NCBI GenBank assembly: GCA_016763135.1
Contig: JAESUI010000223.1
Coordinates: 1-13,944, forward strand
Direction: 5' to 3'
Source of the DNA: Flavobacteriales bacterium
GTDB taxonomy: Bacteria > Bacteroidota > Bacteroidia > Flavobacteriales_E > Vicingaceae
DNA: 13,944 nt
This document shows positions 8,501-13,944 of the stretch, piece after piece. Position numbers and translations under genes: made by a program. The notes below the pieces were generated by a model. It ran no database searches. It had not been told where the DNA came from and saw only the letters and a program-made list of their open reading frames with translations. How positions within the stretch are numbered: position 1 is the stretch's first letter; every line of letters starts with the position of its first letter.

Positions 8501-9095
8501 TGTTTTAGTGCAACAATTGATAATTGAGGTGTATCAAGTTCCTTCAGCATTTTTCACAGTGTCTCCTACAACTGTATTTATTCCTAATGAACCAGTGTTA
8601 TTGTTTAACCTTTCAAATTTTGCATCCTTCTATTTTTGGGACTTTGGTGATGGGAATACTTCAACAGATGAATTTCCTCAGCACCTTTATACACAAACGG
8701 GTGTTTATGATATTATGTTAATAGCTTCAACACCAAACAATTGTATAGATACATTTATACTATCGGCTGCTGTTGAAGCATTGTCGGAAGGAGGTATATC
8801 AATTCCTAATGCCTTTACACCAAGTGCTGGTGGAGGGAATGGAGGGTTGTTTGCCCATGGAGATACAGATAATGATGTGTTCCACCCGATAATAATTGGA
8901 GCTGAAAAATATGAATTGAATATATTCAATAAGTGGGGAGAGCTACTTTTTATAAGTAAGGATGTAAATATTGGATGGGATGGTTATTATAGAAATGAAT
9001 TAAGTAAACAAGATGTTTACATTTATAAGATACAGGTAACATTTATTGATGGTAGGTCAGAATCCTTTGTTGGAGACGTAACATTATTAAGATAA
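5580..9095 (+). CDS. Large PKD-array surface protein with T9SS type B C-terminal sorting domain
   Basis: This is a 1171-residue exported protein. Residues 1-25 are a signal peptide (MLKKYSFYILLVLF..., ending VAQ). Twelve PKD-type beta-sandwich modules follow, marked by WDFGDG or variants with the Trp at about residues 67, 156, 258, 353, 440, 524, 604, 688, 772, 857, 938 and 1020. Many modules open with a GCxPL-type strand (GCSPLGVNF, DCAPLIVNF, GCRPLIVQF). Modules 3 (WWNFGN) and 5 (WDFDNG) deviate. From about 1073 to the end is a gliding-motility-associated type B sorting domain: IPNAFTPS, DTDNDVFHP, YELNIFNKWGELLF, GWDGYY, VYIYKIQV, GDVTLLR. Such proteins cross the outer membrane through the T9SS and stay at or leave the surface; PKD arrays usually serve adhesion or spacing. 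No enzymatic domain is visible. The downstream PorP/SprF gene is its probable partner. The ATG start has a short leader behind a candidate promoter. Confidence 0.92.
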   Translation: MLKKYSFYILLVLFSFTGIKSSVAQCPQLLDGLGVFGNNPYWISCTGGNFFLFLQPDIAVGNYTINWGDGSPNDNGASIIPPAFITHLYNSTVDTFIVTLTDNSNGCVVTGVVVMEQVPTASIVIPFGDPINGCAPASFNFNNNTQNVSQTTNFTWDFGDGSPILFLDETNAGQTISHVYLPGTVNCDVAVILTAENYCNQGNPSVNTFFPIQVWDIDDAQITATDVLLCYPDTIVDFTNTTTRNCFANGNTAQRYEWWNFGNYWGQGQDSIIGWQPWGPPNNPPITMAYPGIGTYNVMLVDSSYCGLDTAYITIQIVPPPTAALTISKDTICEGETVTFGDLSGGGANGYSWNFGDGTGWIASGAGGVSHTYNFAGDYVIQFAVFITGGTASCTDTATIPLHVLPSPVANFNFDNNMGCDSMTVNYTDFSSVDAVTWQWDFDNGNFSNLQNPPAQFYGAPGSYNVQLDVSSINGCINSITQVIDVFQSPVPAFIPTSVCQNEVASFTDQSTSSGGDPIITWNWDFGDGNSSTQQNPTHIYTTTGSVSVILDVSTANCSASDTIIVTVETAPTANYNPDVVVGCSPLGVNFTNTSSLNAVSFFWDFGDGNTSTATNPTYTFINNFGVDTTFIVTLISQTTFGCSDTTFQLITVYPNPIAGFTNDATLDCAPLIVNFTNTSIGAVTYSWDFGDGSPLDNSTDPTHTYNNTSLFIINNIVTLIATSANGCSDTIVDSVLVFPEPQFGFNTNPDSGCSPLIVVFPSVLGAVQYQWDFGDGVTGTGPTPTHTYTNPGPNDTIYIVQLIATSPFGCTDTSYGQVLVFPIPTAAFTPFPITQVFPSSTVAVTDNSTGATTYLWDFGDATPTSILQNPSPHIYGTWGNYIITLIVSNGNCFDTITQMITITAPPPIADFQGPSQGCRPLIVQFTNNSQFADTYLWDFGDGGTSTQTAPSYTYFSPGIYTVTLTASGPGGQDVLVQQLIIEVYQVPSAFFTVSPTTVFIPNEPVLLFNLSNFASFYFWDFGDGNTSTDEFPQHLYTQTGVYDIMLIASTPNNCIDTFILSAAVEALSEGGISIPNAFTPSAGGGNGGLFAHGDTDNDVFHPIIIGAEKYELNIFNKWGELLFISKDVNIGWDGYYRNELSKQDVYIYKIQVTFIDGRSESFVGDVTLLR

Positions 9096-9107
9096 ATATC
9101 AGTTAGA

Positions 9108-10661
9108 ATGAGATATTTAATAATTGCAATTTTTTGGATGTTTGCTACTACAGCATACACACAAGAGAACTCTAAAGATTTTAAGAAGCCTTTTAACTTC
9201 GCTAATAAGCAATATGAGATAGGGAACTATTATGGAGCCCTAAAATTGTATGATTTAATATACAATCAAGATCCTGAAAATAAAGAGTTAAACTTTAATA
9301 TGGGTGTTTGTAATTACAACATTAAAAATTACAAGAAAGCCGAAGAACATTTTTTAAAATCGAGTAGTGCAATTAGTTTAGAATTGTTTAGGTATAAAGC
9401 ATCTATAGCTCATGTTAGTATGAAGTTTAAAAAAGCATTAAACTATTACAATGCTTACAAAATAATTTCGGGAGACAAAGATTTAACCAATGAAGAAATA
9501 AACCATTTGGTATTAAAAACGAAGTATGCACAAACTGCGATTTTGGATAAGCGGAATGTTCTGATTCAAAATATGGGGGAAACTATAAATACAGAGCATC
9601 AGGAATATGTTCCATTAATTTCTGCAGATGAAAAAATGATGCTGTTTACTTCAAGAAGACCGGGAAGTACTGGAGGGAAATTAGATCCAAATGGAAGGCC
9701 GTTTGAAGATATTTATATAACTACCAAAGTGAATAATACATGGTTGGCTCCAAAACCATTGAAAGAGGGAATTAATACAGCAACTAACGATGCTTGTGTT
9801 GGCCTTTCGGCAGATGGTCAAATATTATTTTTGTTTAAACCTTCTGAAGACCAAAGAACAGGAGATTTATATGAAAGTAGAATGGGGTTGGATGATTGGG
9901 AAACTCCTTTTAAGTTGGGGTCTAATATTAATTCAGAATACAATGAAACGAGCGCTTGTATTACTTTAGATGATAAAGTACTTTATTTTTCGAGTGATAG
10001 GCCTGGAGGTTTTGGAGGAAAAGATATTTATAAAGTGATGAGGTTACCAAACGGAAAATGGAGTAAAGCAATGAATTTAGGACCAACAGTAAATACAGCT
10101 TATGATGAAGATGCCCCTTTTATTCATACAGATAAAAAGACCCTTTATTTTAGTTCTAAAGGTCATCAAAATATGGGGGGATATGATGTGTTTAAAACCA
10201 TTTATGAGAAACGAGTTTGGAGCACACCAGAAAATTTAAAAGCACCAATTAATACTGTGCAAGATGATATTTTCTTTGTGCTTTCAGCAAGTGGAAAAGT
10301 AGGCTACTATTCTTCTTCTCGTGAAGGAGGTTTTGGGGGACAAGATATTTATAAAGTAGTGCTAAAAGATGAGTTTGTAAAACATCATGTACTTAAAGCA
10401 GTTGTAAAATCTAAAAAAGGTAAGGCACCACTTTCAGCAAAGATTACTTTAATAGAAAATGAATCGAAAAAAGTAATAGGAATTTATAAATCAAATAATA
10501 ATACTGGAAAGTTTATAATGTTGGTTGACCCAGGTAAATCATACAATATAATTGTAGAATCGGGCGATTATCATTCTTATACAGCCGAGTTAGAGTTTGA
10601 TGTAAACAATGATGAACGATTTGAATTTAATTTAGACAAGAAGAACGGAAGTGATAAATAA
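9108..10661 (+). CDS. TPR and PD40 beta-propeller protein, PorE-like but without an OmpA domain
   Basis: This 517-residue exported protein has a signal peptide at 1-19 (MRYLIIAIFWMFATTAYTQ). TPR-like helices span about 28-120 (ANKQYEIGNYYGALKLYDL, then NMGVCNYNIKNYKKAEEHF). A PD40/WD40-like propeller spans about 165-410 with at least five blades, including FTSRRPG (180), FLFKPSED (about 241), YFSSDRPGGFGGKDIY (293), YFSSKGHQNMGGYDVF (347) and YYSSSREGGFGGQDIY (400). A carboxypeptidase-regulatory-like beta domain lies at about 425-510. This is the domain order of PorE-type T9SS periplasmic proteins, but the chain stops where a C-terminal OmpA-like peptidoglycan-binding domain would follow. It lies 12 nt after the PKD gene, and its last 11 nt overlap the PorP-like gene if that one uses GTG. 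A role in holding or organising the export machinery or its client in the periplasm is inference. Confidence 0.85.
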   Translation: MRYLIIAIFWMFATTAYTQENSKDFKKPFNFANKQYEIGNYYGALKLYDLIYNQDPENKELNFNMGVCNYNIKNYKKAEEHFLKSSSAISLELFRYKASIAHVSMKFKKALNYYNAYKIISGDKDLTNEEINHLVLKTKYAQTAILDKRNVLIQNMGETINTEHQEYVPLISADEKMMLFTSRRPGSTGGKLDPNGRPFEDIYITTKVNNTWLAPKPLKEGINTATNDACVGLSADGQILFLFKPSEDQRTGDLYESRMGLDDWETPFKLGSNINSEYNETSACITLDDKVLYFSSDRPGGFGGKDIYKVMRLPNGKWSKAMNLGPTVNTAYDEDAPFIHTDKKTLYFSSKGHQNMGGYDVFKTIYEKRVWSTPENLKAPINTVQDDIFFVLSASGKVGYYSSSREGGFGGQDIYKVVLKDEFVKHHVLKAVVKSKKGKAPLSAKITLIENESKKVIGIYKSNNNTGKFIMLVDPGKSYNIIVESGDYHSYTAELEFDVNNDERFEFNLDKKNGSDK

Positions 10662-11667
10662 ATTGAAAGTTATACTCATTTTAAGTATGCTTTCAATTGT
10701 TCTTGGCGGCACCTGTCAAGATATGCAGTTCACCCAATTTAATGCTGCACCACTATACTTGAATCCAGCCTTTACAGGAGCAACAATAGAACATCGTTTT
10801 GCTACTAATTACCGTAATCAATGGACCGCTATACCAGGTCATTTTGTAAATTATACTTTTGCTTATGATTATAATTTGGCTGAATTTAATAGTGGTATAG
10901 GGTTATTGTTTGCAAGAGAACAAGCAGGTACAGGTGGTTTGGGAAATACAGAAATAGGATTTCTATATTCTTATCATTTTAGAATTGATAATAAAGTATT
11001 TATTCAACCAGGTATAAAGTTTAACTACATTTCAAGAGGAGTAGATTTTTCTAAGCTGGTGTTTAATGATCAGTTGGCAAGAGGTGGACCTGCTAATGGT
11101 CCAAGTTCGGATGATATTGAACTAAACAATGTAAGTTATATAGATGTTACAGCAGGTTTTTTGGTGTACTCAGCAAAGTATTGGGCTGGTGTTTCTTTTA
11201 ATCATATTAATGAACCTAACCAATCATTAACTAATGATGAAAGCCCTTTGTTTATGAAATTTTCCGCACATGGTGGATATAAGATTGAATTATCAGAAGG
11301 GGGAAGAAAAACCTTAAATACATCTTACTTTAACATTGCTGCACATTATAAAGCGCAACAAAAATTTGATCAATTAGATTTAGGAGTGTATTATACTAGA
11401 GAGCCTTTTACATTTGGAGTTTGGTATAGAGGTTTACCTGGAATAAAATCGTATGAAGGCGTATTAAACAATGATGCATTGGCTATTATTTTAGGTTACC
11501 AAGTAATAGACTATAATTTAAAAATAGGATATAGTTATGATGTTACGGTTTCTCGATTAGCAGCTAATTCAGCTGGCTCACACGAAATATCACTAATTTA
11601 CGAAGTAGCTTCTAAAAAGAAAAAAAGACGAAGCAGGCGCTTTTTTGTGCCTTGCGCTAAGTTTTAA
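10651..11667 (+). CDS. PorP/SprF family type IX secretion system membrane protein
   Basis: The 338-residue protein starts with a signal peptide (hydrophobic VILILSMLSIVLGG; probable cut after TCQ). The mature N-terminus DMQFTQFNAAPLYLNPAFTG is the hallmark of PorP/SprF. Alternating beta strands with aromatic ends follow (YRNQWTAIPG, FLYSYHFRIDNKVFIQPGIKF), as in an outer-membrane barrel, with a very basic tail (KKKKRRSRR) and PCAKF at the C-terminus. Family members are known to be needed for secretion or attachment of type B sorted proteins such as SprB, and the PKD gene two positions upstream is the obvious client. The start is uncertain: GTG at 10651 overlaps the previous gene by 11 nt, while TTG at 10663, directly after that gene's stop, also gives a good signal peptide. 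ATG at 10687 would shorten the signal too far. Confidence 0.9.
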   Translation: MINKLKVILILSMLSIVLGGTCQDMQFTQFNAAPLYLNPAFTGATIEHRFATNYRNQWTAIPGHFVNYTFAYDYNLAEFNSGIGLLFAREQAGTGGLGNTEIGFLYSYHFRIDNKVFIQPGIKFNYISRGVDFSKLVFNDQLARGGPANGPSSDDIELNNVSYIDVTAGFLVYSAKYWAGVSFNHINEPNQSLTNDESPLFMKFSAHGGYKIELSEGGRKTLNTSYFNIAAHYKAQQKFDQLDLGVYYTREPFTFGVWYRGLPGIKSYEGVLNNDALAIILGYQVIDYNLKIGYSYDVTVSRLAANSAGSHEISLIYEVASKKKKRRSRRFFVPCAKF

Positions 11668-11670
11668 GAG

Positions 11671-11694
11671 GAATCATTTAGTTTAAATGGTTTC
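11671..11694. terminator. Weak inverted repeat between convergent genes
   Basis: GAATCATTTA and TAAATGGTTTC form an imperfect stem around GTT; the core ATTTA/TAAAT is perfect and the outer GAA/TTC pairs. It covers the 15-nt gap and the stop of the - strand PLP gene, where a bidirectional terminator would be expected. The stem is A/T-rich with no strong T-run, so support is weak. Confidence 0.25.
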
Positions 11695-13527
11695 TACAAA
11701 ATCTAAAAAAACTTTTTTATGAAGTTCCAAATCCAGATTCGGAGAAAGTGCTACACGGGCAATATAATCTTTGTCGCCTTCTTTAGTTGTCCCTTGAGTA
11801 GATGTGGCAGGTATGGTCCAATAACATCCTTTTAACTGTCCATAGCTCACGCAGTACTTGCTTTCATTGGGAATTTTTGTAATCATTAAATTGATTAATT
11901 TATGATTTAACGCCCTTTTATAAGTTTCTTTTTCTTCAGCTGTATTTCCTTTAGTAGGAAGGTCTAATGAAAAAACCGATGGGGTAAATCCTTGTTTTGC
12001 CAACTCTTCTGAGACAAAGTTGATTTTCGCGGTTGGTAGGGATTCGTTGATAAAGTTTACAAATTCACGCGTATTTTTATAAGCATCATTAATTCGTTGT
12101 TTCATTGAAGGTAACTGTTTGGCTAATATTTCATATTGAAGATCTGTAGCCTCGTTATCGCAAAGACCTAGATGCAATTCTATTTTTTCCATCAAAGCAT
12201 CAGTTTTTGTATTTCCGATACAGTAGCCAGCAGTACATTTTCCACCACTTGGAAATTTGGATCCACTAGCAAATGAAATGGTTCTAACTGTTGAGAGTAT
12301 TTCCCCTTCACCTAAAAAATAAACATTAGGACAAAATGTTTGATCTAAAATAAATACTGGATCGATAGCAATATTACCAGTTGCAGTTTTACGTTCTGCA
12401 CTTAAAGTATTTTTTAATTGTATAAGGTCTGGAACTTCAACTCTTGGATTTGTTGGTATCTCAGCAATGATGTAAGGAATAGCGTCTTCGCTAGCAATTT
12501 GATTTAAAACGATATCAATACTTTGAACCATATCATGGTCACCATCTACAGGTAAATCCATCACTTCCACATTATCTAAGCAGGCAGCAACACGTCTTGC
12601 TTGGTCATTTGTGCCACCATAACAATTTGGAGGAACTATAATTTTGATAGCCTTTCCTTTATGATTTTCTTGTGCATGGTCTATTAGTCCCATTAAAATC
12701 GCATATTGAATAGACAGTCCACTAGAAGCAACAAGTGGCTTTGTATTTGAACCGGTAATCTCTCTAATTGAATTTAAGACAAGGGTTTTGTTGGTCTCAA
12801 CATTACTTTTTTGATTATCAACAGAAGATTGCTTTATTAGATTCTTTAATTCAGCAAGGCAATTATCGGGTGTCATTGCAATGGTCTCTCTTCTTCTTAC
12901 ATGCTGAATTTCTGATACGTAATTTTTATTTTGTTCACCATTTACTAATAAAACACTTCCAATATGAGAATGAAGATTGATAAAAAAGTCAACATTCGGA
13001 GTGAGATTAAAATTACTAATGTCATCTTGTTGTAAAATGTAAATGGTGCTGCCGTCAAATGTAGAAATGTCTTCTACATTCTCAACATGTTTTAATTCAA
13101 ATTTATAACCATAAACATTTCTTAATACTTTAGCATCAAAAAAGTCTGGTAACTCACCCGTATAAATGATTTGGGTATTTTTATTAGCTAATAAATTCTT
13201 TCTTAGCACTGCCAAAACAGGAATCGTGGTTGATGAAAAACTGATTACATTATCTGTTTTTATATTGTTTAACCTAGCAATTACCCATTCTAGCATACAA
13301 GATAATGGATGACCTAATCGAATATAATCGAATGCAGTGGGTAATGCAATCAGTGCTGATGCTTCAGAGTTATTGTTTTTATATAGGTTTTCAAACTGTT
13401 CTAAGAATTGAGTTTTGGCTAACTTTTCATCATAAATATCTAGTCTATGGGTTGTTAGACTTAACCAATCATTTGGCATGTTTTCTAATACATCCGTAAT
13501 ATAATTAAGCATTTTATTGTCTTCCAT
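11683..13527 (-). CDS. Long PLP-dependent Cys/Met-metabolism family enzyme (cystathionine gamma-synthase-like)
   Basis: A fold-type I PLP enzyme of the Cys/Met metabolism family, 614 residues against about 380-400 for typical members. Numbering is from the ATG at 13527. The C-terminal two thirds hold the core: ASSG (S268-S269), PPNCYGGT, EIPTNPRVEVPD (N360), LDQTF with D395 for the PLP ring nitrogen, and SFASGSKFPSGG with K424 as probable Schiff-base lysine. The N-terminal part has YIRLGHP (Y68, R70), the family's PLP-phosphate motif, then LEWVIARL and FSS (S98-S99), so it looks like a second, degenerate CGS start. The family makes or breaks C-S bonds in cystathionine, homocysteine or methionine; the exact reaction is not decided by sequence. 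The open frame extends to a TTG at 13554, but ATG at 13527 is preferred because a promoter-like box overlaps the TTG. The gene is convergent with the PorP gene. It is probably cytoplasmic. Confidence 0.85.
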   Translation of the reverse strand: MEDNKMLNYITDVLENMPNDWLSLTTHRLDIYDEKLAKTQFLEQFENLYKNNNSEASALIALPTAFDYIRLGHPLSCMLEWVIARLNNIKTDNVISFSSTTIPVLAVLRKNLLANKNTQIIYTGELPDFFDAKVLRNVYGYKFELKHVENVEDISTFDGSTIYILQQDDISNFNLTPNVDFFINLHSHIGSVLLVNGEQNKNYVSEIQHVRRRETIAMTPDNCLAELKNLIKQSSVDNQKSNVETNKTLVLNSIREITGSNTKPLVASSGLSIQYAILMGLIDHAQENHKGKAIKIIVPPNCYGGTNDQARRVAACLDNVEVMDLPVDGDHDMVQSIDIVLNQIASEDAIPYIIAEIPTNPRVEVPDLIQLKNTLSAERKTATGNIAIDPVFILDQTFCPNVYFLGEGEILSTVRTISFASGSKFPSGGKCTAGYCIGNTKTDALMEKIELHLGLCDNEATDLQYEILAKQLPSMKQRINDAYKNTREFVNFINESLPTAKINFVSEELAKQGFTPSVFSLDLPTKGNTAEEKETYKRALNHKLINLMITKIPNESKYCVSYGQLKGCYWTIPATSTQGTTKEGDKDYIARVALSPNLDLELHKKVFLDFVETI

Positions 13528-13550
13528 AACATTCACTTTTAGATAGGCCG

Positions 13551-13558
13551 GCAAGATA
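13551..13558 (-). promoter_or_regulatory. Possible -7-like box upstream of the PLP enzyme gene
   Basis: On the - strand this reads TATCTTGC, one T short of the Bacteroidota TAnnTTTG box, about 24 nt before the ATG at 13527. No TTG element lies at the expected -33 distance, so the call is weak. If real, it excludes the TTG at 13554 as start codon. Confidence 0.22.
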
Positions 13559-13589
13559 CATTAATTAGATTTTTTCTAAAAGTGTTATG

Positions 13590-13617
13590 AACGTTTTATT
13601 ACTTTGGACTTAACGTT
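13590..13617. repeat. Pair of AACGTT palindromes 22 bp apart upstream of the PLP gene
   Basis: AACGTT occurs at 13590-13595 and 13612-13617, each followed by a T on the + strand. The start-to-start distance of 22 bp is about two helical turns, and both lie upstream of the PLP gene start. They could be half-sites of an operator. Six-base palindromes are short, so chance is a real alternative. Confidence 0.25.
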
Positions 13618-13682
13618 TCTGGCTAAATCCAGTTTTAATATAGTTCAGGTTTTGTTATACACATTTATTTAATGTCGCAAAT

Positions 13683-13714
13683 AAAAAAAGCTTATCAGTT
13701 ATGATAAGCTTTTT
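13683..13714 (-). terminator. Intrinsic terminator of the cold shock gene
   Basis: AAAAAGCTTATCA (13685-13697) and TGATAAGCTTTTT (13702-13714) form a perfect 13-bp stem with a 4-nt loop. Read on the - strand, it starts 30 nt after the cold shock gene stop and runs into seven T's, the expected form for termination of that gene. On the + strand the T-run is five, so it could act in both directions. Confidence 0.85.
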
Positions 13715-13743
13715 CCTTTGTAAATAAGTTAAAAAGTAATTGA

Positions 13744-13935
13744 TTAACTAATTTTCACATTTACTGCATTCAATCCTTTTGGACCTTCTTCTACATCGTA
13801 GCTTACTTTGTCCCCTTCATTGATTTCATCAACTAGTCCATTTACATGCACAAATACATCCTTGCTACCATCTTCTGGAGTGATGAATCCAAATCCTTTA
13901 GAATTATTGAAAAATTTTACTGTTCCGTTACTCAT
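13744..13935 (-). CDS. Cold shock domain protein (CspA family)
   Basis: This is a 63-residue single cold shock domain, slightly shorter than E. coli CspA (70). The nucleic-acid-binding motifs are present: RNP1 KGFGFI at 13-18 and RNP2 VFVHV at 27-31, with the start SNGTVKFFNNSKGFGFI typical of the family (Phe where many have Trp at position 8). Members are small cytoplasmic OB-fold proteins that bind single-stranded RNA or DNA and melt RNA secondary structure, often induced by cold or growth changes. The ATG is at 13935, 9 nt from the window edge, so the promoter and any long cold-responsive leader are outside the view. A strong terminator follows the stop, which makes it a single-gene or last-gene transcript. 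Confidence 0.96.
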   Translation of the reverse strand: MSNGTVKFFNNSKGFGFITPEDGSKDVFVHVNGLVDEINEGDKVSYDVEEGPKGLNAVNVKIS

Positions 13936-13944
13936 GATAAAAAT

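Noticed and set aside
5667..8929. Short open frames on both strands inside the PKD gene
   Set aside because: They are shadows of a strongly supported long gene, have no recognisable domains, and follow its repetitive composition.
10651..10730. Lipoprotein signal in the PorP-like protein (LGGTC)
   Set aside because: The residues before Cys (GGT) do not fit a lipobox, and the family normally has a cleaved Sec signal followed by a DxQFTQF-like mature start.
11633..11655. GCAGGC/GCCTTGC stem at the 3' end of the PorP-like gene as a terminator
   Set aside because: It lies within coding sequence for the basic tail, has a bulge and a 10-nt loop, and is followed only by a short T-run; not convincing as a terminator.
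13528..13554. TTG at 13554 as start of the PLP enzyme, adding nine residues
   Set aside because: An ATG lies nine codons on, the extra residues show no recognisable feature, and a promoter-like box overlaps the TTG. It is not fully excluded.
13562..13578. TTAGA/TCTAA inverted repeat upstream of the PLP gene
   Set aside because: Only five A/T-rich base pairs around a T-tract; expected by chance in this composition.

Overview
The window looks like a chromosomal segment of a low-GC member of the Bacteroidota, most likely Flavobacteriales. The evidence is a type IX secretion system (T9SS) type B sorted protein rich in PKD modules, a PorP/SprF family protein beside it, a promoter of the Bacteroidota form (TTTG, 21-nt spacer, TAnnTTTG-like box), and start codons preceded by A/T-rich sequence with no clear Shine-Dalgarno. 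Family and genus cannot be fixed from the sequence alone.

Layout on the + strand: (1) 1-618 is the 3' part of a class I SAM methyltransferase cut by the window edge, followed after 6 nt by a heparinase II/III-type protein (625-2472, TTG start) that overlaps by 1 nt an unusual Nramp-like transporter (2472-3710). The first two resemble the tail of a surface-polysaccharide or glycan-modification cluster. (2) 3802-5511 is a secreted DUF4140/DUF4139 (mucoidy inhibitor MuiA-like) protein, with a small hairpin in its leader. (3) 5580-11667 is a tight three-gene unit behind its own candidate promoter: a 1171-residue PKD-array protein with a type B C-terminal sorting domain, a TPR/PD40-propeller protein that resembles PorE but ends before any OmpA domain, and a PorP/SprF-like outer-membrane protein. 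The likely logic is that PorP/SprF handles export or attachment of its PKD client while the propeller protein works at the periplasmic side. This role is inferred from family knowledge.

On the - strand, a long cystathionine gamma-synthase-like PLP enzyme (11683-13527) converges on the PorP gene. Beyond it is a cold shock protein (13744-13935) ending at a strong 13-bp intrinsic terminator. The gap between the two (13528-13743) holds that terminator, two AACGTT palindromes 22 bp apart and a weak promoter-like box, but no gene. No RNA genes, insertion sequences, phage genes or CRISPR arrays were seen.

I do not see a clearly new multi-gene system. The most distinctive points are the Nramp-like protein without the canonical metal-binding motifs, the PLP enzyme with a second, degenerate CGS-like block at its N-terminus, and the PorE-like protein without its peptidoglycan-binding domain next to a client and PorP pair.
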